From Euleptes europaea (lineage: Eukaryota; Chordata; Lepidosauria; Squamata; Sphaerodactylidae): a stretch of 64,000 bases of DNA. The stretch spans positions 1,074,001 through 1,138,000 of the forward strand of contig NC_079321.1 of assembly GCF_029931775.1 (NCBI RefSeq), written 5' to 3'. Each line of letters begins with the position of its first letter. Position 1 is the first letter of the stretch. The notes under the pieces were generated by a model. That model was given only the letters and a program-made list of their open reading frames with translations. It ran no database searches and had not been told where the DNA came from. Made by a program: the position numbers and the translations under genes. Below are positions 1 to 10,530 of this stretch, in pieces.

Positions 1-525
1 CTGCAGCATTGTTTGTAACGGGTGGGGAAGAGAGCAGTTTGAAACAGAAAGGCCTTAAAAGGTTTCTGATGTAAAATAGCGCTCGATTGCTACCCAAGGC
101 AAATTAGCTTGTTCCGTTTTGTCATGTCTGTGCGGCGATGAATTATGTCAACGGTCGGGCGATTGCTTCCTTTTCTGTTTTAATTAAAAGAAACACGCTA
201 GCAAAATGAGCCCTGCCTCCCACAGAGATGGTTGGTCATCTAAGGAAAGAGAATGCTGGTGGCATCTTGAAAATTACATTGAGACTGAGGTTTGTATAGA
301 CTGGCCAGGAACATACATTTAGTGGGGCTGATTGGAGCTTATCTCATCAGCTACACAGGTAGGGTTTTTTTGGTGTTTGTTTATTGATAGGGTTAGATGT
401 CTCCTCTTTGTATGTCTCATGAACCCTCCCCACCTTCTTTCACTTCAGATGGCAGGCAAAGTAGGCACCATTCTCCTTCCACTATCTTCCTCTGTGGGCA
501 TTGTTAGATGAAAATGACCAACCGT

Positions 526-732
526 TAGGGTTGCCAACCTGTTATGGTGGCTGGAGATCTCCTGGAATCACATTTGATCTCCAGGTGACAGAGATCACCT
601 GGAGAAAATGGCTGCTTTGGAAGGTGGATTCTATGGCATGATACCTCATTGAAATCCCTCCCCAGACTCCACCCTCCTCAGGCTCCACTCCCCAAACTCC
701 AGGTATTTCCCAACCCAGAGCTGGCAACCCTG
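526..732 (+). mobile_element. hAT MITE (TAGGGTTGCC family)
   Basis: Full-length 207-bp copy with both ends. The flanking octamers CCAACCGT and CCAATCAT match at 6 of 8, differing by two transitions, as expected for a decayed 8-bp target duplication. Confidence 0.85.
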
Positions 733-1697
733 CCAATCATTATGGTCCAGTTTAGACATCATATGAAACCATGGTTTCATTGAACTGGCTGGTCTAAATG
801 ATACACTTACCCTAAGAATTTTTTCTGTTGTCACATGACTGTTCATTTGTAAAGGTTACTGTGTACATTTAGCATGTTGTTGTTAGCTTGCTATCATAGG
901 ACTCCACCTCAGGAGTTCCATAATGATGTGATGCGATATTCTGGATCTGTAGCATTTTGAACATTTTGCATCATGTTCACAGGGGGTGAAGCTTTTTTGC
1001 CCTCCTGGGCATTGTGCTCTGATTAAAGCCATCTGAAAGAATGGGGACTGTCTAGCCTTCTGTGCATCGATGATTCTACTTCCAAAGACTAGCTTCTACA
1101 ACTTCCTTTAGAAAGTTAGGAATGACTCATGGTATATGAAACCTCTGGAGCTCTGAGAGAGGGGAGGGGGAGAAACATCTCAATGGTATTAAAAAGTGCT
1201 TTAAACCACGCAATGGATATTTTCATCTGCAATAATCAATACATGAGTAAAGTGCAAAACATGCTACGTGAACCATTTAGGGCTGGACAGAGATTAATGG
1301 GATTGTCTGAATATGGACACTCCACTAATGAGCTAGGGTCCATCATAACTGAGTGTTTGGAGCTCATCAAAACAAGATTGGAAACCATGGTATGAGGTTG
1401 GTTTATGAACTATGATTGGGCTCAACTATCATTTAAAGTGATGTACGTAGGAAGACAGTCTGGCTTAATCCTGGATCCCATTTGTTTCCAGGCCCAATTT
1501 TGAAGTGTAGGTGCTAACCTTATACGATTTGGGACCAGCATAGCTCAGGGACTATTTTTGATTGTTAGCATCCTTGCTGGCCCTGATGGGGCAGAAAGGG
1601 GAGGGGGCTAATTTTGTAAATAAAATAGATAAATAATCCTGGTTTAAATCTGTTTTGTCAGGGGGCTATGGATGCCACTCTCCAGGTGAGGCCTGGC

Positions 1698-2079
1698 TAG
1701 GGTTGCCATGTCTCTCTTTGCCACTAGAGGGAGGTTTTGGGGGCGGAGCCCGAGGAGGGCGGGGTTTGGGGAGGGGAGGGACTTCAAGGCCATAGAGTAC
1801 AGTTGCCAAAGCGGCCATTTTCTCCAGGTGTACTGTTCTCTATTGGCTGGAGATCAGTTGTAATAGCAGGAGATCTCCAGCTAGTACGTGGCAATCCCCT
1901 GGAAATATAACTGATTGGCAGATGGCAGAGATACATTCCCCTGGAGAAAATGACTGCTTTGGAGGGTGGTCAGTATGGCATTATACCCCATTTAAGTCCT
2001 TCTCCTCCCCAAATCCTGCCCTCTTCAGGCCCCACCCCCAAATCTCCAGGAATTTCCCAACCCATAGCCGGCAACCCTA
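1698..2079. mobile_element. Two hAT MITEs fused head-to-head
   Basis: A - strand copy with the B-type arm (1698 to about 1890) runs directly into a + strand copy lacking its left arm (to 2079). Only the outer TAGGGTTGCC and GGCAACCCTA ends remain, and the flanking octamers do not match. Confidence 0.75.
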
Positions 2080-2631
2080 TGGATAATAACACCACCCCTG
2101 GTTACAGAACAATGGTGATGAAATTGGCATTATCAAGGCAAGGTAGGATTTGAATGATCCTCTGCAAGATGAGCCCCGATTTCACAAATGAACCCCATTT
2201 AAATTAATCATAGTTTGATGTTATGTCTGAACCGAGCCCAGGACCTGTTTGCTTCATGAGCAAGATGTGCTTGAGTCCCTGAAGATGGTTCCTAAACAGC
2301 ACGCCAGGGTGCCAATCCTCTCTAAATCACTGAGCATGACGGTTCATCTAGCCCTGCTTAGTCTCAGTTTAATACAGTAATTGAGTAAATGATATGTACG
2401 TGAGCAGTTGTTGTTGGCCTTCCCTCCTCCTCTTTCACTTCCTTCTGTGTATGTGAGAAAAATTTAATTAAATGATCAGAATCAGATTTATTAATACTCC
2501 AAAGCCATTAAAATATTAAAATAAATGATGTAATTACTAGATGTTTTTTGGGGGGAGGGGTCTCTGCAAATTTAACATATGTGACTGCATAAATGTGTTG
2601 TTGACCATTGTCATCTAAAATGACATCTGAA

Positions 2632-2841
2632 GGGGAGGGGCCTTGGCTCAGTGGTAGAGCATCTGCTTGGCATGTAGAAGGTCCCAGGTTCAATCCCGGG
2701 CATCTCCAGTTAAAGGGACTAGGCATGTAGGTGATGTGAAAGACCCCTGCCTGAGACCCTGGAGAGCTGCTGCCGGTCTGAGTAGACAATGCTGACTTTG
2801 ATGGGCCAAGAAGGGTCTGATTCAGTATAAGGCAACTTCAA
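2632..2841 (+). mobile_element. tRNA-Ala-like SINE
   Basis: The head keeps A-box (TGGCTCAGTGGTAGAGCA) and B-box (GGTTCAATCCC) promoter elements of a tRNA-Ala-like sequence. The body is the one shared by all copies of this family in the window and ends GGCAACTTCA. It is not a tRNA gene. Confidence 0.88.
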
Positions 2842-2948
2842 ATCACTGTATGGATCTTTTGGCTTTCCCCCACCCTTGTGTATATTTGCTAAATAACTAA
2901 TGCAAATAAACTAATCCAGAAACCACAGCAGATGGATATTTATATCTG

Positions 2949-3260
2949 TAGGGTTGCCAGGTGCCCACTGGTGGTGGGCAACCCCCAGCAATTGCCCCCT
3001 CTGCCTGCTGAGCACCTGAGGGTCGGCGGGCAAACGTGCACGCGTGCGGCACTTCCAGTTTAGAACCGGAAGTTCCGCCTCGCGAGGGGCCTTTACCTCT
3101 TAGTTTGAGAGGTAAAGGGCTGCTTTACCACTCAAACTAAGAGGTAAAGGCCCTTTGTGAGGCGGCACTTCCAGTTCTAAACTGGAAGTGCCGCGCGTGC
3201 GCGCACACGCTTAAACGCAAAAGCCTTTCGCCGGAGGAAAAGAGGGACCTGGCAACCCTA
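2949..3260. mobile_element. Long-hairpin hAT element, type P, copy 1
   Basis: 312 bp with ends TAGGGTTGCC and GGCAACCCTA, flanked on both sides by a perfect 8-bp duplication TATATCTG. The centre is a long inverted repeat: an arm containing GGCCTTTACCTCTTAGTTTG faces its complement, with smaller AGTTTAGAACC-type hairpins inside. It has no coding capacity. Confidence 0.92.
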
Positions 3261-3394
3261 TATATCTGTTCCCTGTGTGACAGTGCAGTTTTCACTAGAG
3301 ACTTATAAGTGGGCAGGGTCAGATGAAGGCAGAGCAGGAGCCTACACCATCCACCCTACCAGGGTCAGCTCGGTGCTCTCAGGCAGGGTAGCGA

Positions 3395-3650
3395 GCCATC
3401 TCCAGGTCTTCTTGGATAACTCATGCTCTGGACACTTTTCGGTCTGATTTCAGGCCTTCCTATTAGACAGAGATGGCCCTGGTGGCTCGAGCCAATGACC
3501 TCTGTTTGCATGCAGGCAAAGGCCGTGCCTCTCAGTCGGTTTTTCTGGAGCTATCTGCGGCCTTTGATACAGTCAATTATGCTATCCCTTTTGAGGTGTT
3601 TGGAAGTAAGAATCAGGGGTTGTGTCTTGGACTGGTTTAAAATGTAAATA
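3395..3650 (+). mobile_element. CR1/L2-type LINE reverse-transcriptase fragment
   Basis: The reading frame contains LELSAAFDTVNYAIPFE, which is the RT motif A region of CR1/L2 LINEs (usually DLSAAFDTVNH). Upstream lies a piece resembling FSDFRPSY. About 250 bp survive and nothing else of the ORF is present. Confidence 0.75.
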
Positions 3651-3773
3651 ATTTGGGTAAGAGGGTCCTTTTTCTTTTTCTGTGAGACTTGTCTTCTTTA
3701 TTCCAAAAAGAAATAATTTTTCTTCAGTCAAATGATTTCAAATGCTATTGTAGAGTAAATTAAAATATATACA

Positions 3774-4213
3774 CCCCACCTACCTCACAGGGTTTCTGTT
3801 GTGGGGAGGGGAAGTGTTAAGTCCGCGCGGGGAGGACACACGAGGTCAAGACGGAGTTCCAACAGCAACGCATTTATTGTGAACAGAACAGAACTAGGGA
3901 CTACAGTGAACCCGCCCTGCTTATATGCCCCCATGGCCGCCCGCGGCCACTCCCCCCCTGATCCGTGATAGGGGGGAACAACCCCCAGGTCGCCAATGGC
4001 GCGTGTCGGCTTAGTGCCAATGGCACGTGCAGGTTTCGGAGCCTTCGTCGGGGATTCAAGCTCCTAGGTTTTCCCCTGCTTACCGGCCTAACTATATACA
4101 TACATAACAGGAAGGGAAGGGGATTGTAAGCCGCTTTGATTCTCCCTTAAGTGGCAGAGAAAGTGGGCATATAGAAACCAACTCCTTCTTCTGCTGCCTC
4201 TTCTTCTGCTTCT
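3774..4213 (+). mobile_element. Fragment of the GAA-tailed tRNA SINE, split by a solo LTR
   Basis: The 3' half of the GTGGTGTAGTGG-type SINE (CACCTACCTCACAGGG onward) is interrupted after 3814 and resumes at 4110, ending in a TTCTTCTGC-rich tail. Confidence 0.8.
3815..4109 (-). mobile_element. Solo LTR of an LTR retroelement
   Basis: A 295-bp block starts TGTTAAG and ends CATAACA, flanked by the 5-bp direct repeat GGAAG. On the - strand it has a CATATAAG TATA-like box and, further on, an AATAAA signal, as expected of an LTR. No internal region is present, so it is a recombination remnant. Family is undetermined (ERV or Gypsy-like). It postdates the SINE it sits in. Confidence 0.82.
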
Positions 4214-4988
4214 AACTTGGGGGGGAAGGGGTGTTTAAGATGCTTTTGTCCTTGCGGCTTTTATTTAACTGCCTTGAGTTTGTGAAGATCAGGTGGGGTG
4301 TGTATATTTTAAAAAAATGAATGAATGAAAGCAGATCATACATCAGAAGCACCAGAATTAAAGACTCCCTTTATTTTTTTCAGTGAAAGTGCACCCTTTG
4401 CAATAAAGCCCTTCAGAGTGTTAAAACATGCGTGGTTCTCATGAATCCTTACAGCTGCCTACTTCGTCATGCTGCTCTTTGCTACATTCTTGTCAAGTAA
4501 TCTTGACTCCAGTGTTGAGGTTTGAGAATATTCCAGGCTTTGTTGCGTATCATGATACTTCTGGGCTGTCACCAGCTTTGGGAGAAGTTCTGAGTGTTCG
4601 GGAGAGGGTGCCAAGACCCTCTAGTTGGCGCGTCTCGGCTTTTCACTGGATTTGGTTCTCAACCAAGGTTAAAACGGCCCACTCGGGAAACAGAAATGAA
4701 TCAGTTTCCTTCTTCGTGATTGCAGAAAGCTTACATTTGTGTGCCTATTGAGGAGGGTGACTAATAGCCCAGAAATAGAACAACATCACCTTGAACAAGT
4801 GAGATGAGTGTTCTGCAGCTCATGAGAATTGCCAGCCTCAGTTGAAACAATTTGCTGGTGAGTGCACTAATCAAAAAGCATTTTGACACCCGAGTCACCC
4901 GAAAAGGTTGGTTGATGAGGCTACTCATCTAGAAGTTGTTTTCAGAGTGTCCTGCCAATGGTCAGCAACCCATACCTATCTAGCACAG

Positions 4989-5163
4989 CAGTTCCAAACC
5001 GGGTGCCTCATAGGCACCATGGTGCCACTGATACCTTTCCTGGTAGCCAAGTAGGGTTGCCAGCTGCGGCTTGGGAAATACCTGGAGATTTTGGGGGCGG
5101 TGTCTGAATTCCAAATGTGTATAAAAAGGTATAAAATGTGTATAAAAAGGTTGGGGACCCCTG
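4989..5163. mobile_element. CAGGGGTCCCC-type hAT fragment with MITE piece inside
   Basis: The left end contains GGCACCATGGTGCC and the right end GTTGGGGACCCCTG, as in other copies near 34.2 and 61.9 kb. A truncated hAT MITE (5052-5112) and a 19-bp tandem duplication lie inside. Confidence 0.6.
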
Positions 5164-5622
5164 ATTTGGAACAAAATGCGGTTCAGTACAGAACTAAATA
5201 TGGCCCTTAACAAAAGAAAATCAAAACTTAAAGAGTTTATTTTCTTTCTTTTTTTCAAATAGCCATACTGGAGGTATACATTGGAGGGGTGGATGAGATG
5301 TTTCAATAATCAGAATGTTGAGGGAAAGTCAAGCAAAGATTTTGATGGGTCTTAAGCACTTCATAGAGATGCTTTGCAGAAAGGGAAGTGAGAGAGGTGA
5401 ACAGTTGTAAGCAATCCAAGTGTGAACCATGTGCGAATGTAAGCCTGTGCACTGAAATAAATGTGTGGTGTGCTTCTGTGTACATTTATGACTTACTGTG
5501 AGATCTTGTGTGTGCAGCTTCCTAAGAAAAGGCTTGCAACAACCAGGGGTTGGGCTATAGAAAGTTTTGGGATTATTAATCAACACGACAGCTATCAGTA
5601 TTGTTAACTTGTATATTTTCAG

Positions 5623-6203
5623 TGGGGTTGCCAAGTCCAGGTTGGGAAATTCCTGGAGATTTTTTTTTTTTGGGGGGGGGGCAGAGCATGGGGGCAGTGG
5701 AGTTTGGGAAGGGGAGGGAGCTCATCAGGGATGTGGTGTCATAGTGCCCACCCACCAAAGCTGCCATTTTTTCCAGGAGAACTCTGTAGTCATCAGATCG
5801 AGTTGCCAACTTGGGAAATTCCTAGAGATTTTGGAGTGGAGCCTAGGGTTGCCAGGTCCCTCTTTGCCACTGGCGGGAGGTTTTGGGGCCAGAGCTTGAG
5901 GAGGGCAGGGTTTGGGGAGGGGAGGGACTTCAATGCCATAGAGTCCAATTGCCAAAGTGGCCATTTTCTCCAGGGGAACTGATCCCTATCGGCTAGAAAT
6001 CAGTTGTAATAGCAGGAGATTTCCAGCTAGTACCTGGAGGTTGACAACTCTAGCCTAGGGAGGTGGGGTTTAGGGAGGAGAGAAACCTCAACTGGGTTCA
6101 ATGATAAAGCTGCCGTTTTCTCCAGAGGAGCTGGTTTTTGTAGTCTGAGTTCAGTTGGTATCCCAGGAGGACTCCAGCCCCCACCTGGAGGTTGGCAAGC
6201 CTA
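5623..6203 (-). mobile_element. Compound of three hAT MITEs
   Basis: The outer ends are bounded by a perfect 8-bp duplication ATTTTCAG (5615-5622, 6204-6211). Inside are a truncated copy (5623 to about 5798), a second copy starting near 5799 and a third, B-type copy at 5844-6052 inserted into the second. Confidence 0.85.
5844..6052 (-). mobile_element. hAT MITE, inner copy of the compound
   Basis: This copy has both ends (TAGGGTTGCC, ACAACTCTA) and interrupts another MITE copy. Its flanks do not show a clean 8-bp repeat. Confidence 0.8.
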
Positions 6204-6247
6204 ATTTTCAGTTATGCAAACCGTCTTTCTTATACTGGTCAACAGTC

Positions 6248-6345
6248 CAGCGGCACCTTAAATACTAACAAGACAGATATTTCAGTTTGAACAAGAGCTG
6301 TGAGTCACAGCTCTTGTCTTCAGATATGTGAAAAGAAGATCATAC
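6248..6345. mobile_element. Fragment of CAGTAGAAAAGAGC-type foldback element
   Basis: AACAGTCCAGCGGCACCTTA and GTGAGTCACAGCTCTTG match the core of the foldback family found at 19,150, 26,439 and 44,730. Only part of one arm and the centre remain. Confidence 0.5.
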
Positions 6346-6506
6346 TGGGAATTCTTATGGGGAAGATTATTGGGGGGAGCTGAGGGAAAGAGATTTGGTG
6401 GGAAATCTGTCATGAATCTTTCAAGTGTAAATTATCTGTGTAAGGGGGAAAGAGAGAAGCTGAGGTAGAAAAGTTAGTCGTGAATCCCGTCACACTGGCT
6501 CTTTAT

Positions 6507-6716
6507 TAGGCTTGCCAGCTCCAGGTTGGGAAATACCTGGAGATTTGGGGGGTGGAGTCTGAGGAGGGTGGGGTTTGGGGGAGGGGAGGGACTTCAATGC
6601 CCTAGAGGCCAATGGCCAAAGTGGCCATTTTCTCCAGGTGAACTGATCTCTGTTGGCTGGAGATCAGTTGTAATAGCAGGAGATCTCCAGCCACTACCTG
6701 GAGGTTGGCTACCTTG
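6507..6716 (-). mobile_element. hAT MITE
   Basis: Full-length copy ending 147 bp before SNAP25 exon 2. The flanks CTCTTTAT and TTTTTTAT match at 6 of 8, with C-to-T differences only. Confidence 0.85.
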
Positions 6717-6918
6717 TTTTTTATTGATCTCTTGCTCTGAATTTTGAGGTAGTTTGGCTCCTGAATTCGACCTGGTTGCCAGCCCCTCTGTGTGCCGCCG
6801 TGCACAAATGTTTGACTCCGATCCTCCTCAGTTGACTCTTTGCTGTTTGTTCCTTCTTTCAGGCCGGCCAAAGGCAGACTCTTGACGCAGGGCTCCTGCC
6901 AAAACACACGCAGCCAAA

Positions 6919-6990
6919 ATGGCCGAAGATGCTGACATGCGCAATGAGTTGGAAGAAATGCAGCAGCGGGCTGATCAGATGACTGATGAG
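6919..6990 (+). CDS. SNAP25: SNAP25 coding exon 2 (start codon)
   Basis: The exon begins at 6863 after a TTCTTTCAG acceptor and ends at 6990 before GTGAGG; 6863-6918 is 5' UTR. The start codon lies in a strong context (A at -3, G at +4). It encodes residues 1-24, beginning MAEDADMRNELEEMQ, the start of the first SNARE helix, which pairs with syntaxin and VAMP. Compared with the mammalian protein as remembered, Q16, M21 and T22 replace Arg, Leu and Ala. Q16 also occurs in fish SNAP-25, so at least that one is tolerated. The junction is phase 0. Identification is secure from the peptide and the downstream exons. Confidence 0.96.
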
Positions 6991-7990
6991 GTGAGGCACA
7001 TGGGGACAGAGATGGGGACATGAAAACCGTGCACAGCCCATGGCCTCAAGGCCGAGAGCCTCCAAATCAGTCAAGGGTTGGCCAGAATTTTTGGCTTGCC
7101 TTTTCCACCCTGGCTGTCCTTTTCTCGGGAGTTACCAATGAGGGCATGCTGAGCAACCCTTCTCAGCGCAGGATTCTCCAGTGACTGGGGCCCCCAAGTT
7201 TCTTTCGGCAAGGTTTGGCTCGGGAAAACCTTCAGTGGAGAAGGAAGCACAGGCATGCCAGCTTCATTTGGAAAGGGTTGTTTGTACCCTTTTCTGAACA
7301 GAACACCTGGGAACTTCTGCCTTTGTTCTGTGTGGGCTTCTCTTCCTCTGTTGTGGAGTTCACTTCATCTGGCACTAGGCACTTTCCACGTGCGCTAGAC
7401 TAATGCTCAACGTGCCTAGTGTGAAAAGAATGTAAAAAGGACAACCTCTGCAACAGAAGGAGGTATAGGATCCAAGGTATAGGATCCAAGCAAATGAGTT
7501 TATTTCCTGTCCTTTATTCTTACATCCTACTAGGATTTGCCACTAACAATTCCAGATACATGAGAGCACACCTGGATTTCTCACTGGAGGCTCATTTGTT
7601 CCTATGGGGACCCTGATCAGGTGGAAACGTGGCATAAAAATGTTTTATGTACATGAATAAATAAATTTCGCCTGTCACTCAAAAGCCATCACTCATCTGT
7701 CCACCACTGTGGACAATATTGCTAGCCCCTTCAACCCCAAACCCTGAAAACTTCAACAGAAGATTTCCCATTGCTTCTTCTGCTTGAATCGCTGGTAGTA
7801 GATCTTCTCCTATCCCACCATATCTATCCTGCTAGACTGGGAAAAGAATCAGAAGATGTCCTTTATCTCTTTTTTGTTTTGTTTTTAAATGTGTATTCGA
7901 CATGTTTAAACTTTGCATAATCCATTGCTGAAATTGCATAGCGACCATAACACTTGTGTTTCTCCTCCCCCCCTTTCTTTTCCCTCTCAG

Positions 7991-8032
7991 TCCCTCGAAA
8001 GCACCCGTCGTATGCTTCAGCTCGTTGAAGAG
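7991..8032 (+). CDS. SNAP25: SNAP25 coding exon 3
   Basis: This 42-nt exon, bounded by CCCTCTCAG and GTAAGG, encodes residues 25-38 (SLESTRRMLQLVEE) in phase 0. It continues the N-terminal SNARE helix and matches the conserved vertebrate sequence without change. It lies 1.0 kb downstream of exon 2. The small size and phase are characteristic of the SNAP25 gene. Confidence 0.97.
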
Positions 8033-8597
8033 GTAAGGGCTTCATGCTTTATTGGGAATGTAAACAGATAGCGAGGCTTCCAGGAACAACCGGTGCCTTT
8101 TGCAAAGGTTAATCCTTTTTCAAGCTCAGAGCGAAGCAAACCTGGGCTAATGCTGGACTAAAGCATCCCACCAAGTTTGTCAGATCTATATTGTGGCCTT
8201 GCTTGAGCACCTGTACGTTGGTTTGGCAAAGGACTCGTAGAGCATATCCATTTGCCACCCTTAAAGCCAGAGTATGTCATATATGGGGCCCCCTCACTAT
8301 GCATCTAAGTGGGATAAGGAGTGATTGTTTTTGGTACCATACATACCAATGTGTAGGGTTGCCAGGTGCCTATTAATTAACAGGCCTGGCCGCTGCCTAG
8401 GGTTGCCAGGTCCCTCTTCGCCACCAGCAGGAGGTTTATGGGGTGGAGCCTGAAGAGGGTGGGGTTTGGGGAGGGGAGGAACTTCAATGCCATAGAGTCC
8501 AATTGCACATGCAGCTATCTTCTCCCGGTGAACTGATCTCTGTTAGCTTGAAATCAGTTGTAATAGCAGGAGATCTCCAGCTAATACCTGGAGGTTG

Positions 8598-9253
8598 AGC
8601 AAACAAAATAAACACCTCTGTACTGATACCACCGGTAAGGAAATGAGTACAGGAGAGGCTAGTATAACCAATTAAACACAGCTGGTGTATAACAAGGTGT
8701 ATTGGGTGCATTAAATGACAAACAACAATAACAAAGACAAGAAACTATATACAATAAGAATAGTCCACCAGGGGTACTAGTATCACAAGTTCAAGGACGT
8801 GTGAGTAGGGAGGAAATCTTCATAACAAAGTTGCAAGGGAGATGATCGTTTCTATTCTTCTTCAGCCCCGTTTAGTTGAAGTCATATCAATTACAAAAAT
8901 ATTCCATACTCCCATAGGGATGAAAAAACAACTATGTAGAATATGTTGGTTCTTGTAGGTTATCCGGGCTGTGTGACCGTGGTCTTGGTATTTTCTTTCC
9001 TGACGTTTCGCCAGCAGCTGTGGCAGAATATGTAGAATATGAGTAATAAGGTTCCAATTCAGGATATATACATCATTTCAAAAACATAGTTGTACAGACA
9101 GGTTCAGCCATTGCCTTTGGGATACAAAAAGTAACCTAGAGTATTGTATATAGTTTCTTGTCTTTGTTATTGTTGTTTGTCATTTAATGCACCCAATACA
9201 CCTTGTTATACACCAGCTGTGTTTAATTGGTTATACTAGCCTCTCCTGTACTC
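8598..9253. mobile_element. Foldback insertion with 111-bp perfect inverted repeat
   Basis: Flanked by the 15-bp direct repeat AATACCTGGAGGTTG (8583-8597, 9254-9268). Arms 8645-8755 and 9143-9253 are exact reverse complements. A 47-nt leader precedes the left arm. The long target duplication indicates retroposition rather than hAT transposition. Class unknown; a Penelope-like origin is conceivable. Confidence 0.85.
8946..9028 (-). mobile_element. 83-bp retroposed fragment with partial hammerhead-like end
   Basis: Flanked by the 13-bp repeat TATGTAGAATATG. On the - strand it reads GCTGGCGAAACGTCAGGA and then a body including GATAACCTACAAGAACCAA. I recall this repeat from other lizards, where the part missing here begins CTGAAGA. 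Confidence 0.7.
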
Positions 9254-9646
9254 AATACCTGGAGGTTGGCAAGTGGCAACCCTATTGCTGCCCCTCAGCT
9301 GGCCAGGGGGGGAACAGGCCAGCTAAAGGGGGCAATCCCCACACACACACGGTGTGGGGTGGCACGATAATGTCCCTTCCATAGTAAACCCAGAAGCAAC
9401 AGGGAGCTCTAGCATGTCCCTAAAAAAAATCTATGGAAACCATAGTTTGGGAGGAATATGCTAGAGTGTCCCTATCACTTTTGGGTTTGACAGGGATACT
9501 CTAACACATTTCTTTTGGAGGCAAGTGGTAGAGTGAAGCTCCCGCCAATGGCAAGGGGAGATCTGGCAACTCTACCAATGTGACACAGGGAAATGCTTCC
9601 TGTAGCTGCTGCTGTGTCTTCATGTGGGATAAGTACACACACATCC

Positions 9647-9855
9647 ACAGGGAGCTGCTTTCTACTGGGTCAGCCCATTGGTCTGTCAATGTCAACGTCA
9701 TCTACTATGGGCTGGGCAGTGGCTCTCCAGGGTCACAGGTCAAGGTCTGTCACATCACCTACTATCCATTCCTTTTTAAAGTGGAGATGCCAGGGATTGA
9801 ACCTGGAACCTTCTGCATGCAAAACAGATGCTCTACTCTTGAGCCACAAGCTGAC
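9647..9855 (-). mobile_element. tRNA-Ala-like SINE, diverged
   Basis: A minus-strand copy ends in GGGATTGAACCTGG (B box) and AGAGCATCTG-like head remains. It is more diverged than the other copies. Confidence 0.7.
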
Positions 9856-10530
9856 TCCTAATGGACCCATACAACCAGAAATTATTCCATTACATGCATT
9901 CTTTTATGATTGGCAGAGGGTATATTCATACAAAGAAACAACAACCCAGTTGACTAGGGTAGATAAACATATAAATTACACAATCAGGTTGTAGTCATAT
10001 CTTTGCACAAAGGTTCAGGGCTAGTTTTCAACACATTCACAGCCACAGAAATCTGGAATACAAAAGTCCAGCCTATAAAATATAGCCCACTGGAACCACA
10101 TTGGCCTTCTTTAAAAGGATATCGACCATTTGCTGTAGATGGTGAGATTTAGGGTTTAGGAGAATCTCTGCAGTGAAGGCATCGCGACCACGGCAGTGCA
10201 GGCGTTGACAGCTCCTTTGTTTCCATTGAGACTCGAAACTCCGGTGTTGCTCTGGAACCAAGGAATAGAACCAGGTCACGATGTGGTGGGCCACAGCTAT
10301 TAGGAGACTGTGGTAGTTCAATTATGACTGCCGTGAGGCCTGTCTACAGAGACTTGTCTGTTTTTTCAGTAGCATAGCAATTTTACAGGTTCTGATAAGT
10401 GCAGGGTTATACTACCAAAGAATTCTTCTTACTTCAATATTTCTTTCACACCAGCACAGTTGAAATATTATCCATGTAATTCTGGGTGTTGTGGGTTAAT
10501 ATTTAAAATAGTAGCAGGCAGTAATACTTC

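Larger units (their letters stand above)
8398..9284 (-). mobile_element. hAT MITE (B arm) interrupted by a foldback insertion
   Basis: The flanks CCGCTGCC and TTGCTGCC match at 6 of 8, both differences being C/T. The MITE is split after 8597 and resumes at 9254. Confidence 0.88.
8354..9574. mobile_element. hAT element type C, copy 1, holding a nested stack
   Basis: The outer ends TAGGGTTGCC and GGCAACTCTA are flanked by a perfect 8-bp duplication CCAATGTG (8346-8353, 9575-9582). Its own sequence is 8354-8397 plus 9285-9574; the latter contains the internal ATGGAAACCATAG palindrome that marks type C. The remainder is the MITE at 8398-9284. Confidence 0.88.

Noticed and set aside
6602-7021. 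139-codon open frame antisense to SNAP25 exon 2
   Set aside because: It overlaps a MITE and the antisense of a coding exon.
9593-9994. 133-codon open frame
   Set aside because: Most of it is a SINE read in a fortuitous frame (GLNLEPSACKTDALLLSH is the translated tRNA-like head).
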